Source: JAOZTV01 sp965371805 (GTDB lineage: Bacteria > Acidobacteriota > Aminicenantia > UBA2199). Taken from it: a DNA stretch of 5,331 nt. This document shows, piece after piece, positions 1 to 5,331 of this stretch; positions within the stretch are counted from its first letter, which is position 1; each line of letters opens with the position of its first letter. The position numbers were made by a program, and so were the translations under genes. Location: the NCBI GenBank assembly GCA_965371805.1, contig CBDUZW010000128.1, forward strand, positions 1-5,331, given 5' to 3'. A model generated the notes under the pieces. That model did no database searches. It was given only the letters and a program-made list of their open reading frames with translations, and was not told the DNA's origin.

Positions 1-142
1 TTTAATGGTCAACATCTAAAAAATATTTATTTTTTTGACGGTGGATTATGGACAAGTTACTCACTTTAGATAAAATTCGACCAAACCATATATTTCATTA
101 AGTATTTATACTCAATATACCTTATCTAAAATAATAATATTC

Positions 143-175
143 TTGACAATAAAAATTCATTCTGTTATCTATAAT
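143..175 (+). promoter_or_regulatory. Putative sigma70-type promoter of the signalling operon
   Basis: A perfect TTGACA (143-148) and a perfect TATAAT (170-175) lie just upstream of the first kinase gene, but they are 21 bp apart instead of the usual 16-18. An overlapping weaker -10, TATCTA at 166-171, gives a 17-bp spacer and is preceded by TG at 163-164, but it lacks the conserved final T. If TATAAT is used, transcription would start near 182-183, inside the ribosome binding site, leaving a leader of only about 10 nt. The heptamer TTATCTA occurs twice here (122-128 and 165-171), which may be chance in such AT-rich DNA. The hexamers are seen directly; promoter function is inferred. Confidence 0.4.
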
Positions 176-180
176 ATGTA

Positions 181-188
181 AAGGAGGT
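181..188 (+). promoter_or_regulatory. Strong Shine-Dalgarno site of the PAS histidine kinase
   Basis: AAGGAGGT is an eight-base match to the anti-Shine-Dalgarno sequence of 16S rRNA. It ends only 3 nt before the ATG at 192, which is closer than usual for so long a match. It fixes 192 as the start, since the next in-frame ATG lies about 40 codons downstream and would remove the N-terminal helix. Confidence 0.75.
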
Positions 189-191
189 AAA

Positions 192-1403
192 ATGTCTAAA
201 ACACAAAATGATAAAATATCATCAAAAGACCTTCTTATAGAATTGAAAAAATTGCATAATAAGATTGATGATTTGGAAAGTTCTAAAAAAGAGAACCAGA
301 AAGTAATGGTATCTCTTGCAAAAAGTGAGGAAAAATTTAAAACCCTGTTTGAAAATATCACTGAAGGAGTAGCTCTACATGAATTAATATATGATAAATC
401 AGGAAAACCGATTAATTACCGTGTCATTGGTGTTAATCCTGCTTATAAGACACATACAGGGCTTGATCCTGATCAAATTACCGGAAAGCTGGCTACAGAG
501 ATATATAGTACAGCTATACCTCCCTATTTTGAAGAATTTGCAGCTGTTGCCATAACAAGAAAAGCCTATAGTTTTGAAACATTTTTTCCACCAATGAAAA
601 AGCATTTTATAATATCTGTCGTTTCTCCTCAGCAAGGTCATTTTGCAACCGTATTTGAGGATATAACCCAACATAAAAACAGAGAAGAAGAACTTAAGCA
701 AAAGAATGAAGAAATGGCCAGATTTGTCTACACTGTCTCTCATGATCTGAAGAGTCCTCTAGTTACAATTAAATCTTTCATAGGCTTTCTTAAGGAAGAT
801 ATAGCAAGTAATGATACAGAAGCTTTGGAAAAAGATATAGACCATATTCATAAAGCTGCAAGTAAAATGGGCATATTATTGGATGAGCTACTGGAATTGT
901 CACGGGTAGGACGTAAGGATGATATTAAATCAGAGATCCCCCTTAATGAAATCACTGATGCAGCACTAGAATTAGTTGCAGGAAGAATTGAAAATAGTAA
1001 AATAAATATTATTGTTACAAAAAAGCCAATACTAATTTATGGAAGTAAGCAACGATTAATTCAACTCTATCAGAATCTGATAGATAATGCCTCTAAATTC
1101 ATGGGCGATCAAAAAAAACCCATTATCGAAATTGGATTTGATCAAAGAGATGAAGACCTGGTTTTCTTTGTAAAAGACAATGGTAGTGGCATTGATTTAC
1201 GATACAGTCATAAGATATTTGATTTATTTGAAAAACTAGATAAAAAAACCGAAGGAACTGGAATAGGATTATCATTGGTTAAGCGAATCGTAGAGACACA
1301 TAATGGAACTATATGGTTTGAATCTGAAGGTAATGGGAAGGGAACTATTTTTTATTTTACCTTAGAGGATACAAAACTAGAAACAAAAGAGGAGATAATA
1401 TAA
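192..1403 (+). CDS. Soluble PAS-domain sensor histidine kinase
   Basis: A 403-residue cytoplasmic sensor kinase that should autophosphorylate on His184 and pass phosphate to a receiver, most simply the one encoded next. Residues about 10-45 are a charged, probably coiled-coil helix. Residues about 45-160 form one PAS domain of the 'ENITEGVALHE ... FFPPMKKHFIISV ... FATVFEDIT' type. The dimerisation/phosphoacceptor helix follows with VSHDLKSP (His184). The ATPase domain has the N box (Asn295 and Asn299 in QNLIDNA), G1 box DNGSGID (Asp329-Gly333), an F-box-like KIFDLFEKL, and G2 box EGTGIGLSL (Gly355-Gly359). All catalytic motifs look intact. There is no signal peptide or membrane segment, so the stimulus is probably intracellular; the PAS ligand cannot be told from sequence. 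The gene heads the operon and its stop overlaps the next start as TAATG. The bacteriophytochrome/Rcp1 systems are a family analogy, but no GAF or PHY chromophore domain is present. Confidence 0.93.
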   Translation: MSKTQNDKISSKDLLIELKKLHNKIDDLESSKKENQKVMVSLAKSEEKFKTLFENITEGVALHELIYDKSGKPINYRVIGVNPAYKTHTGLDPDQITGKLATEIYSTAIPPYFEEFAAVAITRKAYSFETFFPPMKKHFIISVVSPQQGHFATVFEDITQHKNREEELKQKNEEMARFVYTVSHDLKSPLVTIKSFIGFLKEDIASNDTEALEKDIDHIHKAASKMGILLDELLELSRVGRKDDIKSEIPLNEITDAALELVAGRIENSKINIIVTKKPILIYGSKQRLIQLYQNLIDNASKFMGDQKKPIIEIGFDQRDEDLVFFVKDNGSGIDLRYSHKIFDLFEKLDKKTEGTGIGLSLVKRIVETHNGTIWFESEGNGKGTIFYFTLEDTKLETKEEII

Positions 1404-1846
1404 TGAAAAACATTGAACCTATCTTAATATTATTTGTTGAGGATGATCCCGCACATGCGGAAATAGCTCTCCGTAACTTAGGAAAAAGTAGACTGGCAAA
1501 TAAATTAGTCCATGTTGAAGATGGACAATTGGCTCTCGACTACCTTTTCAGGCAGGGAAAATATGCTGACCCCAAAAGCAGTCCACGCCCACATCTTGTA
1601 CTTCTCGACCTTCGATTACCTAAAGTTGATGGTTTGGAAGTCTTAGAAAAAATCCGCAATGATAAAGAATTGTCCAATTTACCAGTTGTAATTCTAACGA
1701 CATCAGATGCTGAATCTGATATAATAAAAGCATATAAGTATAATGCAAATAGTTATCTGGTTAAGCCTCTTGATTTTAATAATTTTGCAGATTTAATGGA
1801 GTCATTCGGTTTTTATTGGTTAGCCTTTAATAAATTTCCAACTTAA
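1403..1846 (+). CDS. Stand-alone Rcp1-like response regulator (receiver domain only)
   Basis: A 147-residue single-domain response regulator with no output domain. The acidic pocket is Glu13/Asp14 (FVEDDP), the phosphoacceptor is Asp69 (VLLDLRLP), the switch Thr is in ILTTSD (Thr99/Thr100) and the conserved Lys is Lys121 (LVKPL). The extra residues after the acidic pocket (DYLFRQGKY) and the C-terminal GFYWLAFNKFP segment are typical of Rcp1-type regulators, which in known cases pair with histidine kinases encoded next to them. Translation is coupled to the kinase gene by a one-base overlap, and AGAGGAG at 1388-1394 sits 8 nt before the ATG. The likely role is phosphate acceptor or shuttle for the first kinase, with output through protein contact or a downstream relay; the partner is inferred from position only. 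Confidence 0.93.
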   Translation: MKNIEPILILFVEDDPAHAEIALRNLGKSRLANKLVHVEDGQLALDYLFRQGKYADPKSSPRPHLVLLDLRLPKVDGLEVLEKIRNDKELSNLPVVILTTSDAESDIIKAYKYNANSYLVKPLDFNNFADLMESFGFYWLAFNKFPT

Positions 1847-1849
1847 TAA

Positions 1850-3790
1850 ATGACGAACGAAGAAATTTCAGTCCTGATTGTTGAAGACGAACCTGCTCAT
1901 GCTGAAGTAATTTTAAGATCTCTTAAATCAGAGAAGACTGATTATAATTGCATAATTGTTTCTAGTCTGGAAGAATATTTTACTGAAATCGAAAATTCAA
2001 TACCGGATATTGTAATAGCAGATCTCAATTTGCCTGATGGAAAAGCATTTGACATTTTATCAAATAATTCAGATAAAACACCTTTTCCTGTTTTGGTAAT
2101 GACAGCATTTGGGAATGAGGATGATGCTGTTCGAGCAATTAAGGCAGGAGCACAGGATTATATAGTAAAATCAGAGAATTCATTTTTAGACATTTCGCAT
2201 ATAATTAAAAGAATCTTACGGGAATGGGACATAATTAAAAAAAAAAAGCAGGCTGAAGAAGCCAGAGATGTACATAGAACATATCTCAAGGCTCTATTAG
2301 ACAGTACTCCTGATGCAATTGTTACTCATGATAATACAGGAACAATTATTGATATTAACAGAAGATTTACAGAAATGTTCGGTTATTTGAGAGAAGAGTC
2401 CATTGGAAAAAAGATAAGTACTCTTATGGCATTAAATAATAAAAAAAAGGAATCAATTAGTATATGTTCCAGAGCTGCAAAGGGAGAAAAAATTAAAATT
2501 GAGACAGTTCGCGCCCATAAGAAAGGAAAAGAAATAGATGTTCTGTTAAATTGTGCCCCAATTATAAAAGATGAAAAACAAATTGGAATATATGCTATCT
2601 ATCATGATATAGCTGAACAAAAGAAAGCCGAACATGAAAAAAAAAAACTTGAAGAACAGCTTATTCAGGCACAGAAAATGGAAGCAATTGGGACTTTAGC
2701 TGGTGGTATTGCACACGATTTCAATAATATTCTCGGTATAATTATGGGCTATTCTGATATAACAATGGAACAACCGGAAGACCCTGAATTTGTAAAGAAA
2801 AACCTGCAATATATAATGAAGGCATCAGATAGAGCAAAAAACATGGTCAAACAAATCCTTGCTTTTAGTCGTAAGAGTGAACAAACCATGCAATCAATAA
2901 AGATTGGAGAAATTATTAAAGAAACAATTAACTTTCTCAGGTCCTCAATTCCGACAACTATTGAGATAAGGTCTAATATTGAAGATGATTTAGAATCAAT
3001 AATGGGAAACCCAACTCAGATCAACCAAGTACTAATGAATCTATGTACAAATGCTGCACAGGCTATCGGAAATGAAGGTGGTGTAATAGAAATAAATCTG
3101 AAAGAATATATTGTTGAATCAAAAAACTCCACATTTCCAGACCTTCAACAAGGTAAATATCAACAACTATCTATAAGCGATACTGGTTGCGGTATGGATA
3201 AAGAAACAATTGCCCGTGTTTTTGAGCCCTACTTTACAACAAAGAATGATATAGATGGAACTGGTTTAGGACTAGCTGTGGTCTATGGAATCGTAAAGAG
3301 TCATAATGGTGAAATAGAAACAGATTCAAAACCTGGAGAAGGCTCAACCTTTAATATTTATTTCCCTGTCAAAACCATTGATCATATAAAAGTTGATGAA
3401 AAGAAAGCTATTCCTGTTTCAGGCGGTTCCGAAAGGATTTTATTTGTAGATGATGAATTATATTTAGCAAAACTTGGTTCAACAATATTAGAAAAGCTTG
3501 GCTATAATGTAGAATATAAAACCAGCAGTTTAGAAGCTTTGGAATTATTTAAAGCAGACCCTGAAAAATTTGATCTTCTTATAACAGATATGACAATGCC
3601 AATAATGACCGGGGTGAAGCTATCTCAGGAATTCCAGAAAATCAGGCCGGATTTTCCAACTATTCTCTGTACTGGTTTTAGCAGCTCTGTTAACAAAGAT
3701 AACTATAAGTCCTTTGGAATAAATGCTTTCCTTATGAAACCTCTTTTGAAAAACGAAATGGCAAATGTTGTTCGTGAAATTTTTGATTAA
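1850..3790 (+). CDS. Hybrid sensor histidine kinase: receiver-PAS-kinase-receiver
   Basis: A 646-residue soluble hybrid kinase. Receiver 1 (about 5-125) has Glu12/Asp13, phosphoacceptor Asp58 (IADLNLP), Thr85 and Lys107, the latter followed by Ser instead of the usual Pro. A lysine-rich linker leads to a PAS domain (about 145-258) and then a coiled coil (about 256-281). The kinase core has the AGGIAHDFNN motif with His289, N box NLCTNAAQ (Asn397, Asn401), G1 box DTGCGM (Asp444-Gly448), F box VFEPYFTTK and G2 box DGTGLGL (Gly470-Gly474). Receiver 2 (about 527-646) has Asp534/Asp535, phosphoacceptor Asp580 (ITDMTMP), Thr608 and Lys630. No membrane segment, histidine phosphotransfer or DNA-binding domain is seen, so a further phosphotransfer partner must lie elsewhere. 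The ATG follows the previous gene's tandem TAATAA directly and has no purine-rich ribosome binding site, suggesting translation by coupling. Receiver 1 resembles the preceding stand-alone receiver, and phosphorylation of Asp58 by the first kinase could gate this one; that is inference. Confidence 0.93.
   Translation: MTNEEISVLIVEDEPAHAEVILRSLKSEKTDYNCIIVSSLEEYFTEIENSIPDIVIADLNLPDGKAFDILSNNSDKTPFPVLVMTAFGNEDDAVRAIKAGAQDYIVKSENSFLDISHIIKRILREWDIIKKKKQAEEARDVHRTYLKALLDSTPDAIVTHDNTGTIIDINRRFTEMFGYLREESIGKKISTLMALNNKKKESISICSRAAKGEKIKIETVRAHKKGKEIDVLLNCAPIIKDEKQIGIYAIYHDIAEQKKAEHEKKKLEEQLIQAQKMEAIGTLAGGIAHDFNNILGIIMGYSDITMEQPEDPEFVKKNLQYIMKASDRAKNMVKQILAFSRKSEQTMQSIKIGEIIKETINFLRSSIPTTIEIRSNIEDDLESIMGNPTQINQVLMNLCTNAAQAIGNEGGVIEINLKEYIVESKNSTFPDLQQGKYQQLSISDTGCGMDKETIARVFEPYFTTKNDIDGTGLGLAVVYGIVKSHNGEIETDSKPGEGSTFNIYFPVKTIDHIKVDEKKAIPVSGGSERILFVDDELYLAKLGSTILEKLGYNVEYKTSSLEALELFKADPEKFDLLITDMTMPIMTGVKLSQEFQKIRPDFPTILCTGFSSSVNKDNYKSFGINAFLMKPLLKNEMANVVREIFD
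2237..2247 (+). repeat. 11-A homopolymer in the receiver 1-PAS linker
   Basis: Eleven consecutive A bases encode Lys130-Lys133 of the hybrid kinase. One added A would put GCA GGC TGA in frame, a stop almost at once; one lost A reaches a stop within about 20 codons. Either slip would release receiver 1 alone. The tract is seen directly; slippage is not shown. Confidence 0.9.
2637..2647 (+). repeat. 11-A homopolymer in the PAS-kinase linker
   Basis: Eleven consecutive A bases span the end of Glu263 and three Lys codons, at the start of the coiled coil before His289. One added A leads to ACT TGA, an immediate stop; one lost A reaches a stop within about 20 codons. Either slip would give a receiver-PAS protein without kinase. 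The tract is seen directly; any function is speculative. Confidence 0.9.
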
Positions 3791-3794
3791 TTAT

Positions 3795-3828
3795 TAATTC
3801 ATATCAGAATATAGAAAAGATATAATTA
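3795..3828. terminator. Weak AT-rich inverted repeat between convergent genes
   Basis: TAATT-C-ATATC (3795-3805) can pair with GATAT-AATTA (3819-3828), giving ten base pairs with one bulged C around a 13-nt loop. It fills the 35-bp gap between the hybrid kinase stop and the peptidase stop and includes the latter's stop codon, a position expected of a shared bidirectional terminator. The stem has only one G-C pair and no clean T tract follows on either strand, so it does not meet the usual intrinsic-terminator pattern. Confidence 0.25.
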
Positions 3829-5214
3829 TTCCTTTCCTTCATCCTTTGCTTTCGGTGGATAGAGATTTGGGAAACGCAGAGTATTTTTGTCTAAGGTTCT
3901 CTGCAGGTATAATGATCCTGGTAAATTCTGCACTGGAATGTCATGCCACGACATCATTGCCAGCCCTACTGCCTCTCCTAATTCACGAAGCTCTTTTGGT
4001 GTTATCCAATCTGGAGCAAATCCTGCCCTTCCATAAACAGTTTCCATAGTAATGGCCATAATTTCATGCTGAAAATTTTTCCACCACCAGCTTTCAGGGT
4101 AGTATTTATCTGCAAAGTAAGACCCTCCTTCAAGTGGGATTGGTTCAATCCTGTTATTATAAAAAGATGTCACATGTTTAATAAAATTAATCTGACTACC
4201 CCAAAGACTTGCCTCCGAAACAGAATAACCACTTGATTCAGATCCAAAATGTGGAAAAAAAAATGGTGCCGTATCCGGTTCACTATTTGATGAGTGAAGG
4301 TTTAATGCAAAGGAAAAGGGTGGATCTTCCTGTAGAAGTTTGCAAATAGCCTGATTAAGAGCCTGTACTTCAGGAGGTGCATCACTGCTCAAATCCAGTG
4401 GGTCAGGGGTTTTTAGATCAGGATACCACATCACTTCAAGATTTAAAGTGTCAGGAGTTGACCGGTAATTACCTGCAATTACCCCATCTACATTTTGCAT
4501 TGGAACTATATGAAAGATTAAATTTGAGAGTGCTTTTTTGGCATCCGGTACATCACTCAACAGAAAATTGATAAGTCCTTCCAGTAGAAAGGAGCTACCT
4601 GTCTCAGCTGGATGAGTACGTGCATGGATCCATATCCTGTGTTTTTGTTCATCACTTGTATTAAAATCGGTAATTGTAAGCATAGTAATTGGTTTATTAT
4701 AGGCAGTTTGTCCGATAACTTCTTTGTGCACCAGTGGTGATGATTCTATTTTCATCAGATAGGAATTGAGTTGAGAGAAAGTATATGGATAAAAACGTGC
4801 CAGCCAAACCTGTTTATAAGTAAATTGCTTCTCTATGATTAATTCATAATCAAGAGGTTGAGATACTTCATCCTCACTGAAACGATGCCAGGTTTCATTA
4901 TCATATGAATAAACAGGAACATAATAATAAGGCCATCCCCTGTTCTTCAGGTTAATAACCATGGGAGCATCTATTGGAGCCTTATCAATACGAAGATACC
5001 ACCAGGTGCGCCAGGAATCAGGAAGACTATTGTCATCATTATCATTTTTTAGTGAAATGTTCCAATTATATTGATCAATCTGTTCCACAGTTCCAATACT
5101 ACCGGACTCAAAATCCGAGGTAAATTCAGCTATGGTATTCTCAGAATGCTGACATCCGGAAAAAGGGGCAATCAAAAAAAAAACAATTAAAAGAGTAACA
5201 GTATAAAATCTCAT
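3826..5214 (-). CDS. M14-family zinc carboxypeptidase-like lipoprotein with altered substrate-binding pair
   Basis: A 462-residue secreted protein. Residues 1-20 are a lipoprotein signal peptide (Arg2, hydrophobic 6-18, lipobox FSGC with Cys21; Phe at -3 is slightly atypical). Gln22 at +2 would suit outer-membrane sorting in a Gram-negative cell. Residues about 28-150 form a Trp/Tyr-rich beta domain ending RFYPYTFSQL, as in the CCP branch of M14. The catalytic domain has the zinc motif HPAE (His201, Glu204), NVDGVIAGNYR (Arg251), a third zinc ligand in LNLHSSNS (His307) and a catalytic Glu391 in TMETVYG. Where CCP-type enzymes have DLNRxW, this protein has NLEVMW: Glu260 and Val261 replace the Asn and Arg that bind the substrate C-terminal carboxylate. 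It is therefore probably an active metallohydrolase but may not be a standard carboxypeptidase; the substrate is unknown. The gene is convergent to the signalling operon and transcribed alone here. AGGAG lies 14 nt before the ATG. By eye its GC content is somewhat higher than that of the signalling genes. Confidence 0.88.
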   Translation of the reverse strand: MRFYTVTLLIVFFLIAPFSGCQHSENTIAEFTSDFESGSIGTVEQIDQYNWNISLKNDNDDNSLPDSWRTWWYLRIDKAPIDAPMVINLKNRGWPYYYVPVYSYDNETWHRFSEDEVSQPLDYELIIEKQFTYKQVWLARFYPYTFSQLNSYLMKIESSPLVHKEVIGQTAYNKPITMLTITDFNTSDEQKHRIWIHARTHPAETGSSFLLEGLINFLLSDVPDAKKALSNLIFHIVPMQNVDGVIAGNYRSTPDTLNLEVMWYPDLKTPDPLDLSSDAPPEVQALNQAICKLLQEDPPFSFALNLHSSNSEPDTAPFFFPHFGSESSGYSVSEASLWGSQINFIKHVTSFYNNRIEPIPLEGGSYFADKYYPESWWWKNFQHEIMAITMETVYGRAGFAPDWITPKELRELGEAVGLAMMSWHDIPVQNLPGSLYLQRTLDKNTLRFPNLYPPKAKDEGKE

Positions 5215-5228
5215 AAAAATATTATATT

Positions 5229-5233
5229 CTCCT
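5229..5233 (-). promoter_or_regulatory. Probable, distant Shine-Dalgarno site of the peptidase gene
   Basis: AGGAG on the minus strand is separated from the ATG at 5214 by 14 nt, longer than the usual 5-9. The ATG is still the best start: it begins a complete lipoprotein signal peptide, and the in-frame codons between it and the AGGAG contain no ATG, GTG or TTG (only a rare-type ATT two codons upstream). Confidence 0.45.
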
Positions 5234-5246
5234 GAAATAATTATTT

Positions 5247-5255
5247 ATTATATCA
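5247..5255 (-). promoter_or_regulatory. Putative extended -10 promoter of the peptidase gene
   Basis: Read on the minus strand, positions 5255 to 5247 give TGATATAAT, a perfect extended -10 element (TGnTATAAT). Transcription would start near 5240, giving a leader of about 25 nt that contains the AGGAG site. No good -35 is visible, which extended -10 promoters can tolerate. A second TATAAT (5277 to 5272) lies further upstream, also without a clear -35. Confidence 0.4.
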
Positions 5256-5289
5256 TAAACTTCAAATTCTAATTATAACCTAAATTTTT

Positions 5290-5325
5290 AATCAACAAAA
5301 CTACAAGTTGTTTTTTTTGTTAATT
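5290..5325. repeat. AT-rich inverted repeat upstream of the peptidase gene
   Basis: AATCAACAAAA (5290-5300) pairs with TTTTGTTAATT (5315-5325) with one mismatch, around a 14-nt loop that contains ACAAGTTGT. It lies upstream of both possible -10 elements of the peptidase gene. It could be an operator, or the end of a minus-strand transcript entering from beyond the window, but no U-tract follows on that strand. Only the repeat itself is supported. Confidence 0.35.
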
Positions 5326-5331
5326 AGGCCC

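Noticed and set aside
1..69. Open plus-strand frame from the window edge to a TAG at 67-69, possibly the last 22 codons of an upstream gene.
   Set aside because: It is too short to recognise, and an open run of this length is likely by chance. No terminator follows it.
101..112. Small palindrome AGTAT-TT-ATACT upstream of the operon promoter.
   Set aside because: Five-base AT-rich arms are expected by chance here and no known operator is matched.
122..743. Two minus-strand open frames (122-361 and 399-743) opposite the first kinase gene.
   Set aside because: They are antisense shadows of a well-supported kinase; their translations show no recognisable domain and no ribosome binding site supports them.
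192..1846. A bacteriophytochrome-Rcp1 photoreceptor pair.
   Set aside because: The receiver is Rcp1-like, but the kinase has a single PAS domain and no GAF/PHY module or chromophore-binding Cys region, so light sensing is not supported.
3846..4571. Two short plus-strand open frames (3846-4049 and 4377-4571) opposite the peptidase gene.
   Set aside because: They lie antisense to conserved M14 motifs and have no family resemblance or translation signals.
5174..5183. 10-A tract (10 T in the sense strand) in the peptidase signal peptide, considered as a phase-variation site.
   Set aside because: It encodes ordinary hydrophobic residues (Phe-Phe) of the signal peptide, and similar runs are scattered through the window. 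A single sequence gives no evidence of length variation.
3826..5214. A functional operon or toxin/defence link between the peptidase and the signalling genes.
   Set aside because: The genes are convergent with separate promoters, and adjacency alone does not support a joint system.

Overview
The window carries a three-gene, plus-strand signalling operon and one convergent minus-strand gene for a secreted zinc-peptidase-like lipoprotein. All four reading frames are intact. The DNA is AT-rich, with third positions mostly A or T and many A/T homopolymers. Bacterial Shine-Dalgarno sequences and a lipobox signal peptide point to a Gram-negative-type bacterium. The 'AHDFNN' hybrid kinase with a C-terminal receiver that opens 'GGSERILFVDDE' is a style common in Desulfobacterota and some Spirochaetota. 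That placement is an inference and cannot be settled from this window.

Layout. Positions 1-191 hold no convincing gene, only a promoter-like region (TTGACA at 143-148, TATAAT at 170-175) and a strong ribosome binding site. Positions 192-1403 encode a soluble PAS histidine kinase. Positions 1403-1846 encode a stand-alone Rcp1-like receiver, overlapping the kinase by one base. Positions 1850-3790 encode a soluble hybrid kinase, receiver-PAS-kinase-receiver. Positions 3791-3825 are a short convergent gap with a weak inverted repeat. Positions 3826-5214 on the minus strand encode an M14 metallopeptidase-like lipoprotein related to the cytosolic carboxypeptidase (CCP) branch. Positions 5215-5331 hold its leader, a putative extended -10 promoter and an AT-rich inverted repeat.

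How the genes may work together. The three signalling genes are tightly coupled (1-nt overlap, then a 3-nt gap with no visible ribosome binding site for the third) and are probably one transcript. They supply two kinases (His184 and His289) and three receivers (Asp69, Asp58 and Asp580). None has a membrane segment or a DNA-binding or enzymatic output domain, so the system looks like a cytoplasmic phosphorelay acting through protein contacts or on partners encoded elsewhere. The first receiver of the hybrid resembles the stand-alone receiver, so both may be addressed by the first kinase. The peptidase gene is separately transcribed, and nothing here shows a functional link to the relay.

The most unusual points are the peptidase's replacement of the Asn-Arg substrate-carboxylate pair by Glu-Val while the zinc ligands and catalytic Glu remain, and two 11-A tracts flanking the hybrid kinase's PAS domain, each with a stop just beyond in the +1 frame. 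I see no clear evidence of a wholly new system, mobile element, RNA gene or CRISPR array.
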